Source: Hydrotalea sandarakina
Lineage (GTDB): Bacteria > Bacteroidota > Bacteroidia > Chitinophagales > Chitinophagaceae
DNA length: 64,000 bases
Direction: 5' to 3'
Assembly (NCBI RefSeq): GCF_003254115.1
Contig: NZ_QKZV01000005.1
Location: forward strand, 233,489-297,488
How positions within the stretch are numbered: the first letter of the stretch is position 1; each line of letters begins with the position of its first letter. The notes beneath the pieces are model-generated. The model saw only the letters and a program-made list of their open reading frames with translations. It had not been told where the DNA came from and did not search any database. Both the position numbers and the translations under genes were made by a program. Below are positions 52,877 to 61,573 of the stretch, one piece after another.

Positions 52877-54115
52877 TTAATAATGGCATTTTTGACATTC
52901 AGTACCACCAATCATTTCCACGGTTACACCTTTGGTGCTATCAATTTTACCATCTTTTAAATCTTGGTGATATTTTTCATAAATGCTGTAAAACCCATTG
53001 TCTTTGAATTGAACCTGAGTGGTACGGTGACAGTTTATACACCAGCCCATACTTAATTCAGACACTTGTTTTACTTCATCCATTTTATTGATTTCGCCAT
53101 GGCAAATCTGACATTGAATTTTACCTACACGAGTATGCTGAGAGTGGTTGAAATAAACGTGTGCAGGCAACATGTGTATTTTAGTCCATTCAATGGGTTT
53201 AGCTTTGCTGGCATCCCAAGGTTGGCCGGGTGTAAAGTTGGCGTATTCGTATAATTTTTTAATTTCTTCTGTACCATTTACTTCTTCACCATCGGCATTG
53301 TAAAGCTTTTCACCTTTGTATTCGTTAATGGCCATGTGGCAGTTCATACAAACGTTTACAGAAGGCACATTTGAATATTTACTATCCATAGCACCGCTGT
53401 GGCAATACAAACAGTTAATTTGATTTATACCGGCGTGTACTTTATGTGAATAGAAAATGGGTTGTTTGGGCTCATAATTGATATTGCGACCTAAACCAAT
53501 GGCACCTTTAGTAGTTAAATAACCACCTATTAAGAACAGAATAACGGTTACAATAGCAATGTAAGTTTTATTTCTCCAGAAAGGAACAGGTTCAGGACTA
53601 TCCACACCTTCCTTAACGTCGGTTAATTTTTTCAAATTGCTGTTTACCTGCATTAAGGTAAAGGCAATTACTGCCAATATTAAAGTAAGAATACCAAATA
53701 ATAAGGTATTATCACTTTCTGCAGCAGGCTCACCGGCAGCGGCACCGGCAGCAGGTTGTGCTGCAGCTGGTTTATAATCGGAAATATATTTTAAAATAGC
53801 ACCAATTTCCGCATCGGTTAATTGCGGAAACAGGTTCATGGCTGTTTTATTGTATTCTAAATACAACTTATTCGCATAAGGATCGCCGGTTTTTAAGAAG
53901 GCCTGGTTATTGCGTATCCACTCATACAAGTGTTTCTTGTTGGGCCACCTGTCTTCTACCCCCATTAGGGCCGGACCTACTAATTTTTTGTCAATAGCAT
54001 GGCAGGATGCACAGTTCTGGTTAAATAGCGATTTACCATCCTGAGCTTTTACAGTAATGCCAAATGCAAACGAAAAACATACAAAAATTCCTGCGACTAC
54101 AGTTCGGATTATCAT
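52877..54115 (-). CDS. actA: Alternative complex III, subunit ActA (multiheme cytochrome c)
   Basis: About 412 residues from ATG 54115, where the signal-type N terminus starts (earlier starts at GTG 54136 and ATG 54130 are possible). Six CxxCH sites: C-A-S-C-H near residue 36, then C-L-Y-C-H, C-M-N-C-H, C-Q-I-C-H, C-I-N-C-H and C-Q-K-C-H. Two membrane helices at about 138-157 and 182-202 separate the mono-heme from the five-heme domain. First gene of the actABCDEF cluster. Confidence 0.92.
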   Translation of the reverse strand: MIIRTVVAGIFVCFSFAFGITVKAQDGKSLFNQNCASCHAIDKKLVGPALMGVEDRWPNKKHLYEWIRNNQAFLKTGDPYANKLYLEYNKTAMNLFPQLTDAEIGAILKYISDYKPAAAQPAAGAAAGEPAAESDNTLLFGILTLILAVIAFTLMQVNSNLKKLTDVKEGVDSPEPVPFWRNKTYIAIVTVILFLIGGYLTTKGAIGLGRNINYEPKQPIFYSHKVHAGINQINCLYCHSGAMDSKYSNVPSVNVCMNCHMAINEYKGEKLYNADGEEVNGTEEIKKLYEYANFTPGQPWDASKAKPIEWTKIHMLPAHVYFNHSQHTRVGKIQCQICHGEINKMDEVKQVSELSMGWCINCHRTTQVQFKDNGFYSIYEKYHQDLKDGKIDSTKGVTVEMIGGTECQKCHY

Positions 54116-54452
54116 GCGATGAGGTATCATATTCACAATCTGGTTGGTCTAATGTGGAAAAATATCCTTAAACGAGTGCAAAAATATGACACGGGGCTGA
54201 CAAAAACTCAATGTTGCAAAAAAAATTTTAGTCAGTGCTGGCGCGGGTTTTAGCGAATTGTTGCATTTTTATTTGTTTTTAATACCCTTTTCAATACACA
54301 TTTTTGTGTACTCTACCAATGCACTTCGTTTCTAAAAAATTCAACGTTAACAGTTATCAGCACAGCATAAATGCCCCAAAAAGTTATTGCTTATATTGCA
54401 CTCACAACTTTATAACTTACATCTTTATATATAATCAGCACAATATTGATTC
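54116..54452. other. Divergent intergenic region, 337 nt
   Basis: Between actA and purN. The 5' part carries the candidate minus-strand promoter (54179-54211); I see no structured RNA, repeat or other gene. No clear -33/-7 pair for purN was found. Confidence 0.55.
54179..54211 (-). promoter_or_regulatory. Candidate promoter of the act-cox cluster
   Basis: On the minus strand TATTTTTG (54179-54186) matches TAnnTTTG, with a TTG at 54209-54211 about 22 nt upstream (slightly long). The actA ATG lies 64 nt beyond the -7 box. Confidence 0.4.
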
Positions 54453-55061
54453 ATGTCCTCCATTCAATCAAAACAACGGATAGCCATTTTTGCTTCAGGT
54501 ACCGGCACCAATGCAGCTAATTTAATTCAGTATTTTAAACACCATCCCCTTATTGCTATTGCCCTGATTGTTTGCAATAAACCCCAAGCAGGCGTTATTC
54601 AGATAGCTGCACAACACCAAATTCCTGTTTTAATGATTGAAAAGGACAGGTTTTTCAATCAAGATGCATATTTACCAGAACTAATAGAACAGGATATTCA
54701 CTGGATAATACTAGCCGGGTTTTTATGGAAAATACCTTTACCCTTAATTGAAGCCTTTCCGCAACATATTATTAATATACATCCCGCTCTACTGCCAAAA
54801 TATGGTGGCAAAGGCATGTATGGTATTAAAGTTCATCAGGCCATTGCCGAAGCCGGCGAATCGGAAACAGGCATTACCATTCATTATGTAAATGAGCATT
54901 ATGATGATGGACCTCCTATCTTTCAAGCCACTTGCACGGTAAGTCCAAACGATACACCCGAACAAATTGCAGCAAAAGTGCATGCGTTGGAATATGAACA
55001 TTTTCCACAAGTAATTGAAAATACCATTCTACAAAAACTTCAAACCCAACATGAATACTAG
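54453..55061 (+). CDS. purN: Phosphoribosylglycinamide formyltransferase
   Basis: Transfers a formyl group from 10-formyltetrahydrofolate to GAR in purine synthesis. 202 residues. Seen: FASGTGTNAANLIQYF phosphate-binding loop near residue 10, IINIHPALLPKYGGKGMYG near residue 110 with the catalytic Asn and His, and HYDDGPPIFQ near residue 150 with the catalytic Asp. No other pur genes adjoin it. Confidence 0.96.
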   Translation: MSSIQSKQRIAIFASGTGTNAANLIQYFKHHPLIAIALIVCNKPQAGVIQIAAQHQIPVLMIEKDRFFNQDAYLPELIEQDIHWIILAGFLWKIPLPLIEAFPQHIINIHPALLPKYGGKGMYGIKVHQAIAEAGESETGITIHYVNEHYDDGPPIFQATCTVSPNDTPEQIAAKVHALEYEHFPQVIENTILQKLQTQHEY

Positions 55062-55081
55062 TAACATTTCACTTTAAACTG

Positions 55082-55720
55082 TTATTCACCCATTTTTTCA
55101 AATGTTACATGAAAATCGGGGTATTTTTTAGATGGTTTGCTCTTCAACTTGCTATTGCGAATAACAAAGCTCGCTTTATCTAAATCATATAATCTTTCTG
55201 CAGGATATATTTTTGCTATATAACCATGTGCCGGATTTAATGTATTGGGTAATGTTAATGGTACTAAAGCATGTGGATATATAACTACAGAATCAAAATT
55301 GGTGGTGTACAACGTAATCTTGTTGTTCAACACTTTATATAATGATGCATTCAGTTCAGCTTTATTTTTATACATTATAACCTTTTCAACATATACCGGT
55401 TCATTACCATAGCCCATTAATAGTTTTATTTCAAAATTTTTGACCAATGTATCGGGCCTAACTTTTAGTTGATACCCCACTAATACGCGATGATTACATT
55501 GAAAGTTTATTTTTCTATTTTGTTTAATCCATTGCCCTTCTGTCCATCCCAACTTAGATTTATACAATTGTTCCAAGTATTCATAGGTATGATTGGGATA
55601 CAGCCAAAGGGTATCACCCTTCTTTGCATTAAGATAGGTTCCCTCTAACTTAACAGTACTGGTGCATTTTGCCAATAGTATTACCAACCCAATAAAACAT
55701 ATTTTTTTTAATAAGTTCAT
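55082..55720 (-). CDS. Lipoprotein, function unknown
   Basis: 212 residues with a lipoprotein signal (LLAKC, about residue 19). The rest is beta-rich with WLYPNHTYEYLEQLYKSKLGWTEGQW early and a Lys-rich C-terminal part. No family recognised. Two-strand prediction is not possible by eye. Neighbours (purN, an NAD-binding protein) give no functional clue. Confidence 0.5.
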   Translation of the reverse strand: MNLLKKICFIGLVILLAKCTSTVKLEGTYLNAKKGDTLWLYPNHTYEYLEQLYKSKLGWTEGQWIKQNRKINFQCNHRVLVGYQLKVRPDTLVKNFEIKLLMGYGNEPVYVEKVIMYKNKAELNASLYKVLNNKITLYTTNFDSVVIYPHALVPLTLPNTLNPAHGYIAKIYPAERLYDLDKASFVIRNSKLKSKPSKKYPDFHVTFEKMGE

Positions 55721-55753
55721 ACAGCTTAGTTGTAACTATTCATTGCTGTTTAA

Positions 55754-56437
55754 TTATGCAGTTGCCGCTATTCGTTTTATGTCATTAACTTCTATTATTC
55801 TTTTTGCATCTGCACGTATTGCCAACCTTATCATTGCCTTCCCAATTTGTTGTAATGAGCAAATACTGCTAGGCATCATTAATTTAAACAATGGTATTAA
55901 CCATCCTAAATAATGGTACAATTTCAATGTGTTTTTTAAGCCCGGTGTTGGAATAATAATTCCCGGCCGAAACATATATGCTGCTTTAAAGGGCATTTGC
56001 AACAAGGCATTTTCGGTTTTTCCTTTCACTCTAGCCCACATTAATGCACCTTTTTCAGAACTATCCGTTCCTTTACCTGAAACATAGCAAAACACCATAC
56101 CAGGATTTTGTTGACAAAGCAATTCGGCAAAACCTGTAGTTAATGTATAAGTTAATTGATAATAGGTTGCTTCTTTCATGCCGACCGACGAAACACCCAG
56201 ACAAAAAAAACAGGCATCATAGTTCTTTACCACAGAAGCTAAAGCCCCAACATCCATAAAATCTGGGTGTATTACTTCTGTAAGTTTAGGGTGCTGAAAA
56301 TCAATTGGCCGCCGATTAATGACTAGTACTGATGCTACTTGTTCGCTTTGCAAACATTCGTGCAATACCCCTTCTCCCACCATACCTGTTGCACCGGTAA
56401 TAATAACCCGAATGGGGTGACTGCTATTTTGCTGCAT
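55754..56437 (-). CDS. NAD(P)-binding Rossmann (SDR/TIP30-like) protein
   Basis: 227 residues. N-terminal dinucleotide-binding motif VIITGATGMVGEGVLHECL (G-x2-G-x2-G, about residues 11-30), VLVINRRP near residue 38, and C-x-G-V-S-S-V near residue 78; YVSGKGTDSSEKG is in the place of the active Tyr/Ser region. Small atypical SDRs of this type bind NADPH; the classical Tyr-x3-Lys is not evident, so it may be regulatory or an oxidoreductase of unknown substrate. Confidence 0.78.
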   Translation of the reverse strand: MQQNSSHPIRVIITGATGMVGEGVLHECLQSEQVASVLVINRRPIDFQHPKLTEVIHPDFMDVGALASVVKNYDACFFCLGVSSVGMKEATYYQLTYTLTTGFAELLCQQNPGMVFCYVSGKGTDSSEKGALMWARVKGKTENALLQMPFKAAYMFRPGIIIPTPGLKNTLKLYHYLGWLIPLFKLMMPSSICSLQQIGKAMIRLAIRADAKRIIEVNDIKRIAATA

Positions 56438-56532
56438 GAATAAATATACAAATTTTTTGAAGGGTTTCCAAATTTTTTAATATGTTTTTTTAAAAAATTA
56501 TTGATATGGTTACTCATTTGTAAATATTCCCT

Positions 56533-57366
56533 TTATCCGAATTTTACGGATGTCATGGTTAATGAACCACCAACAGCTATATCATTAAAGAAAAACAAGT
56601 CATCGGTATTATTTCGTAAGCCCAAGGTATAAATGAGTGGAAGAAAATGTTCGGGTGTTGGAATAGCCAATTTAGCGGCAGTACCTAATTGCTCATAATG
56701 AATTAAAGCATTGTTATTATTCGTTTGAATGAACGATTTAAAAGCAGCATTTATTTCGGCTGCCCAATCGTAAGCAAATCCGGGTTGTTCTAATTTTTGC
56801 CAGTTTAACATGCGCAAATTATGCACCATATTACCACTACCAATTATTAAAATACCCCTTCTGCGCAACAATTGAAGTTCATTTGCCAATTCAAAATGAA
56901 AAGGTGTGGCTTTTGTGTAATCTAAACTCAACTGCAGTACCGGTATTTGTGCTTGCGGATACATATGGCGAACAACTGTCCATGTACCATGGTCTAAACC
57001 CCATTCGTGATCTAAGCCTATTTCAGTAGCATGCACTATGCTTTTAGTAAAAGCTGCTAATTCAGGCTGGCCGGGTGCCGGGTATTGTACTTCATACAAT
57101 GGTTCGGGAAAACCACCAAAATCATGAATTGTTGGTGGAAAGTCCATTGCGGTAATTTGTGTACCCCTGGTTTGCCAATGTGCCGATATAACGATAACGG
57201 CTTTGGGTAGGGGAATACTTTTTGCCATTGCAGCCCATTGGTTGCTAAACACATTATCCTCAATACCATTCATGGGCGATCCATGGCCAATAAACAAAAC
57301 AGGCATAATGGTATCTTGTTCCGGAAATGTTTGTATTAGTTGCTGAAAAGTATGATTAGTTGTCAT
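56533..57366 (-). CDS. 4,5-DOPA-type extradiol dioxygenase (LigB/YgiD family)
   Basis: 277 residues from ATG 57366; the longer frame (to 57447) gives an unlikely hydrophobic leader. Iron/zinc ligands are visible in LFIGHGSPMN, VISAHWQTRG, DFGGFPEPLYEVQYPAPG and LDHEWGLDHGTW. The family opens aromatic rings of catechol-like compounds in plants and bacteria; the true substrate in bacteria is usually unknown. Confidence 0.9.
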   Translation of the reverse strand: MTTNHTFQQLIQTFPEQDTIMPVLFIGHGSPMNGIEDNVFSNQWAAMAKSIPLPKAVIVISAHWQTRGTQITAMDFPPTIHDFGGFPEPLYEVQYPAPGQPELAAFTKSIVHATEIGLDHEWGLDHGTWTVVRHMYPQAQIPVLQLSLDYTKATPFHFELANELQLLRRRGILIIGSGNMVHNLRMLNWQKLEQPGFAYDWAAEINAAFKSFIQTNNNNALIHYEQLGTAAKLAIPTPEHFLPLIYTLGLRNNTDDLFFFNDIAVGGSLTMTSVKFG

Positions 57367-57566
57367 TGTAATTTTTTTAGCAAAGCTACTCAATAGTAAA
57401 AGCGGGTAAAATGAGGAAAGGCAAGAAATACCATTGATTTGCATCAATGTGCAACTTTATCGCTAACTCCCATTATCTATGAAAAAACAATTGAGCATTG
57501 GTGTATCCAATTCATCAACCTGCATCTGAAAGTATTATTGTCCCAAATCTCTTCCCTTATTGTTAC

Positions 57567-57950
57567 TTAACTCGGCAACATAGCTACCACTTCTATTTCA
57601 ATTAACATACGTTCATCTAACAAACCTGCTTGCATTAATGTTGCAGCAGGTTTTACGGTACCTAAATACTTTTGCAATACAGGTTGGCACAAACTAAATA
57701 AACCGGCATTGGGCAAAATATACCTTACCTGTACAATGTTTTGCAAAGAGGCCCCTGCTTGCTGTAATGCCTTTTCAATATTTAAAAAAGTCTGTTCCGC
57801 TTGCAACACAATATCATCCGCTATAGTCATAGTGGCATAATTAAAGCCGGTGGTACCGGAAACAAAAATAAAGGGTGCAGCGACCACTGCTCTTGAATAA
57901 CACATTTGTTCCTCATACACTGATCCGGAACTAATACGTTGATAATGCAT
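57567..57950 (-). CDS. RidA family protein (reactive intermediate deaminase)
   Basis: 127 residues with the RidA/YjgF fold: YSRAVVAAPFIFVSGTTGFN near residue 20, ALQQAGASLQNIVQVRYILPN near residue 62 with the substrate-binding Arg, and LIEIEVVAML at the end with the Glu. Members hydrolyse reactive enamines/imines such as 2-aminoacrylate. This subgroup has extra N-terminal residues. Some RidA-like proteins lack activity, so the reaction is probable, not proved. Confidence 0.88.
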   Translation of the reverse strand: MHYQRISSGSVYEEQMCYSRAVVAAPFIFVSGTTGFNYATMTIADDIVLQAEQTFLNIEKALQQAGASLQNIVQVRYILPNAGLFSLCQPVLQKYLGTVKPAATLMQAGLLDERMLIEIEVVAMLPS

Positions 57951-58010
57951 AAAAGTATAGTTGATGTTATAAAGTTACCCCCACCGTTTCAATCACCCCA
58001 TTAAATTGCG

Positions 58011-59285
58011 CTATGAGGGATTAGTAATCGGCTTGTTTTGGTGTTTGAAAAAACGGCTATATAAAACCAAATAAATAGCCTGACAAGCAGCACCGGCATA
58101 AAAGGGTAATCCTAAATTTCCGGCACTAAACAACCAACCGGAAAGGGAAGGACCGGCCGATTGGGGTAATTGCATGGAAACGGCATTTAAACTGGTGGCT
58201 AACCCCCGCCTTTCATCGCGCACCAAACTAACGGTTAGTGCTTGACGTGCTCCGACAGAGCCCCTGTTTAATGCGGAACGGGCAATATATAAAATGGCCG
58301 CCATCCAGAAGAATGGAACCAATGGCAGTAATAATAACAATATCAATCCAATAGCTCGGGCATATACCACTGTAGTAACTATTCCTTTTTTTTCGCTGAT
58401 GTTGCCGGTAAATACAGCAGCAATGCCTGTTATAAAAAATGTGATGGCCATCATCGGTGCTATTTCACCCGGACCTTTGCCAAATTTTAAGGCAAACCAA
58501 TAGGAAATAAGTGGGCCGGTTAATCCTATTGCAACCCCATTAAAAGCATTTAAAAATACTAATCCTGCAAGCATTTTATTTTCTTGCCGCCGAATAGGTA
58601 CCTCTTGCGGATGTGATTCACGAACTATTTTGCCATTGTAATTTTCCTTAGCCCTATACAATAAATATAAATTACACAAAGTAGCTACCGTTACAATTAA
58701 AAATAAGGGACGATAAGCACTTGCCTGCACCAACACGCCGTATTGTAATGTTAAAGTATGATGATGTACAAAAGCCGGAACAATAGCCAAGAGTGCACCC
58801 AAACCCATACCAATAAATCCCATAGCCGTATTCCAACTATACACCTTTCCCCTTTTTTCGGGCAGCACCTCTTCAGCCAACCATGCCTGTTCAACCGGCG
58901 AAAATGGCCCTGCAGCACCATTGGCACCACGTCCAAATCCTGCAATCACAATAACAATGGTGAGTAATAAGGGTTGTGCTGTAAGAAAAGCGAGTAAACT
59001 ACATATCATTGTAATGCATTCATATAACAACAAAAAGGGTTTACGCCGCATTCGGTCGCTGGAAATACCTACAACCAAACTAAGTAAAGCACCCATAATA
59101 CCTGCTAAACTTAATACCCAACCAATATGAAACCCCGACCATTGTAGCGCTTTTAGGTACAAGGTTAAATCAACCACCAATGCACCTTGCCCCAAACTTC
59201 TAAAAGCACGGGCTAACATAATGCTGCGTGTGGTTGGGTGTAAGCCCTTCCATTGTTGATGTATGGATTGAAGCCATAGAGACAT
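58011..59285 (-). CDS. MFS transporter
   Basis: About 424 residues with twelve hydrophobic segments, starting at ATG 59285 (MSLWLQS...); the longer frame begins upstream without need. The MFS loop motif is visible in SSDRMRRKPFLLLYE (G-x3-D-R-x-G-R-R-like) near residue 70, and the pseudo-repeat shows similar sequences in the second half (AVFTGNISEKKG). Possible drug or sugar/small-molecule exporter; the substrate is not predictable. Confidence 0.85.
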   Translation of the reverse strand: MSLWLQSIHQQWKGLHPTTRSIMLARAFRSLGQGALVVDLTLYLKALQWSGFHIGWVLSLAGIMGALLSLVVGISSDRMRRKPFLLLYECITMICSLLAFLTAQPLLLTIVIVIAGFGRGANGAAGPFSPVEQAWLAEEVLPEKRGKVYSWNTAMGFIGMGLGALLAIVPAFVHHHTLTLQYGVLVQASAYRPLFLIVTVATLCNLYLLYRAKENYNGKIVRESHPQEVPIRRQENKMLAGLVFLNAFNGVAIGLTGPLISYWFALKFGKGPGEIAPMMAITFFITGIAAVFTGNISEKKGIVTTVVYARAIGLILLLLLPLVPFFWMAAILYIARSALNRGSVGARQALTVSLVRDERRGLATSLNAVSMQLPQSAGPSLSGWLFSAGNLGLPFYAGAACQAIYLVLYSRFFKHQNKPITNPS

Positions 59286-59468
59286 ATTATCAAATATCAG
59301 CAATAAAACAGAAATTTTTAATTGTAAGATATTCTTCAACACAATGCTTAGCATGAATTGGCCTGAACAGATTGACTGCTTATGAACATTGAAGAGAATA
59401 AAAACCTGTAATGCACCTGAATAGACATCAATTTAAAAGACAAATGTTGAGAGGAATGAATGTAAAAA

Positions 59469-59500
59469 ACTACCGATTCATGATATCACAAACCGGTAGT
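59469..59500 (-). terminator. Rho-independent terminator after the SIMPL gene
   Basis: ACTACCG (59469-59475) pairs with CGGTAGT (59494-59500); on the minus strand the stem is followed by TTTTTT. It lies between the SIMPL gene (stop 59538) and the MFS gene (start 59285). Confidence 0.7.
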
Positions 59501-59537
59501 GTAAATGGTACTAATTAAATGCAATTGAATGCTGCGA

Positions 59538-60233
59538 CTAATTCAACACAAAACGTACGGTAATATTGGCAGATACTTTTATTTTTTCAAAACTAATATC
59601 CGGCTGAGTAGTTGCATCTGCAGCCATTGTTTTTGCTAACATTATACGAGGTTGTGTAAAGGGTTGTGCATAACGCTCTTCATCGCCAATATAAATAGCC
59701 TTACCAATATTCTGATTCAAAGGCTCGGTTAATGCTTTAGCCCGCATATAAGCATTTTTAACGGCGTTGCTTCTTATTTTATTTCGAATAGCTTCTAAGC
59801 CATTGTAATCTACATGGTCAATTGCGGCATTGGCAATGCCTAATTGTTCCAAGGTTATAAACACCTTACCGGCTTCATTGGCTGTGGTAACTTTTAACAC
59901 ATAATCGCGGGTTTTTACCACATCCTTTCCCCGCAAAAAATAATATTGAAAATTGCTGGACATATCATTTACTACCAGATTTTTATTTACATCAATGCCC
60001 AACTGCTGCAAAGCTGCATACATGGCTTTTTCCTGATCTTCCAGTGAAACCTTGTTTTTTGTGTCCTTTTCACTAATGGTAAACCGAATAAAAATTTCAT
60101 TGGGTGTTACTAATGTATCTGCAGTACCCGCTACTTCTACATAAGGTTGATCAATAAAATTTTTAGATTGGGCGTTTAACTGAGTAATGCCAACAACTGC
60201 TAACACTATCAGCAAGGCTACTGTTTTCTTCAT
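59538..60233 (-). CDS. SIMPL domain protein (DUF541)
   Basis: 231 residues with a cleavable signal peptide (about 1-21). The SIMPL/DUF541 pattern is visible: PYVEVAGTADTLVTPNEIFIRFTISEKD at about residues 29-55 and a C-terminal strand ISFEKIKVSANITVRFVL. This family includes BP26 and Interleukin-1 receptor-associated-kinase-like (SIMPL) proteins forming secreted oligomers; bacterial function is unclear. Periplasmic or surface location. Confidence 0.88.
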   Translation of the reverse strand: MKKTVALLIVLAVVGITQLNAQSKNFIDQPYVEVAGTADTLVTPNEIFIRFTISEKDTKNKVSLEDQEKAMYAALQQLGIDVNKNLVVNDMSSNFQYYFLRGKDVVKTRDYVLKVTTANEAGKVFITLEQLGIANAAIDHVDYNGLEAIRNKIRSNAVKNAYMRAKALTEPLNQNIGKAIYIGDEERYAQPFTQPRIMLAKTMAADATTQPDISFEKIKVSANITVRFVLN

Positions 60234-60371
60234 GTTATTTTGTTTAATTGTGAATAATTTCTATCCATTGAACGTATGGCAACTACGATACGTTACTTAA
60301 AGAAATCATAAAATAAATGGCTTTTAGTGTTCAATTAAAAGTTTAAACCAAATTTTTTACAATCGACAAAA

Positions 60372-60488
60372 CCCTACAGGGGCGGCATTTAATTATACCT
60401 TTAAAAACGTATTTATCATAATTATATCGCTCCTACGGAGCTACACGGGATAGCTACTTGTGTTATTAAGATTTCGCCCCTATGGGGC
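60372..60488. repeat. REP-like palindromes, left of the RAYT
   Basis: A degenerate unit at 60372-60382, GCTCC-TAC-GGAGC at 60429-60441, and GCCCC-TAT-GGGGC at 60476-60488 followed by TTTCATTT as at 61456. The latter unit matches the 61443 repeats in orientation. No gene lies between 60234 and 60921; together with the array at 60741-60894 this explains that stretch. Confidence 0.7.
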
Positions 60489-60720
60489 TTTCATTTTATT
60501 GCTTGGTGTCATTGTCTATACATTTTCTTTATTGGATTATCACTTTGACGTGGCTAATTTCGTCCTGCTTCATTGAAATTTCGGCTACGCATTTAGATCT
60601 TTAAATTATTTATTGTTCTGTTACAGTTATTATAATATTATAATGGCATTTTTTCTCAATTAAAACCTGAAATAATTTTCTACAATCCCCAAGGCCCCAT
60701 AGAACAATACAAGAACTGAT

Positions 60721-60903
60721 TTATAAATGCGTTCCCATAAGCCCCATATGGGCAACATAATAATAGCCCCGTAGGGGCGGCATAATAATAGATTTGATGC
60801 ATTTGTGATTAACCCGTAGAGAAAATAATAAACAATTGATAAATACGTCGCCACGAGCCCCGTAGGGGCAACATAATAATAGCCCCGTAGGGGCGGCATC
60901 ACA
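60721..60903. repeat. REP array with a duplicated 65-bp block
   Basis: Four palindromes: GCCCC-AT-ATGGGC at 60741-60753 and GCCCC-GTA-GGGGC at 60766-60778, 60857-60869 and 60882-60894. Two similar blocks (about 60723-60787 and 60839-60903) each contain a pair joined by AACATAATAATA and followed by CGGCAT. The unit is inverted relative to those at 61443. Situated directly downstream of the RAYT gene. Confidence 0.85.
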
Positions 60904-60921
60904 ATACATTCAGCAAGATGA

Positions 60922-61383
60922 TTATTCAATCCATTCAAACAAATATTGGTCATCATAAGAAACATTAAATTTTTGAAGCAGGCCTGTATATTCTTCTTTA
61001 AATGTCTTCTTCTGATGATGTTGTTCTTGATTGTTGATGTATGCAATTACATTATCTAATTGAGATTGTGCATATGAAAACGCACCAAATCCCTCTTGCC
61101 ATTGAAATTTACCAAGGACATACCCCTTTTCATTGATCCATTTGGAGGAATTGGCTTTTATATCCCTAACCAAATCGGAAATAGCTATGTTAGGTTTTAT
61201 GCTCACCAATATATGGATATGATCCGCAACACCACCTATTGCATATACCTTTTGCTCCTTCCCATTAACAATGCCACATATGTATTTGTACAATTCTTCT
61301 CGCCAGCTCTTTTGAATTAGGTTTTGTCGCCCTTTTACGGAAAATACTATTTGTATATATACTTGGGTAAATGTATTTGCCAT
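60922..61383 (-). mobile_element. REP-associated tyrosine transposase (RAYT), IS200/IS605 TnpA-like
   Basis: 153 residues of the Y1 transposase fold. The HUH motif is visible as DHIHILVSI (H-I-H) near residue 58, the catalytic Tyr is in AFSYAQSQLDNVIAYI near residue 116 and the GKFQWQEGFGAFSY region is typical. Such single-copy HUH transposases are tied to flanking REP palindromes (REPtrons) and mobilise single-stranded DNA; here REP units lie on both sides. No TnpB partner is present. Starts at ATG 61383; complete and probably intact. Confidence 0.9.
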
Positions 61384-61430
61384 ATGATATTGGGATGTCG
61401 CCTTTTCAGGGCTTTTTATTTATTTTTTTC

Positions 61431-61530
61431 TATTAAGATATCGCCCCTACGGGGCTTTCATTTCGTTGCTGTATGAATTTTATTAAGATATCGCCCCTAC
61501 GGGGCTTTCATTTCGTTGCTGTATGAATTT
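61431..61530. repeat. Exact 50-bp tandem repeat (x2) containing a REP palindrome
   Basis: 61431-61480 is identical to 61481-61530: TATTAAGATAT, the palindrome GCCCC-TAC-GGGGC (61443-61455 and 61493-61505), then TTTCATTTCGTTGCTGTATG. A degraded further unit may precede it near 61395-61415. It lies upstream of the RAYT start. Only two copies; not a CRISPR array, since there is no spacer. Confidence 0.95.
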
Positions 61531-61573
61531 ATCTATGTCATTATTTGGATAATCTGCACTATCCAACTCTCTA

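Noticed and set aside
60660..61046. 128-codon minus-strand frame (and a 62-codon one inside it)
   Set aside because: It reads through the REP palindromes and produces a repetitive PLRGYYYVAPTG-type product, typical of false ORFs over these repeats.
61431..61530. CRISPR array
   Set aside because: The two 50-bp copies are directly adjacent with no spacer, contain a REP palindrome, and there are no cas genes in the window.
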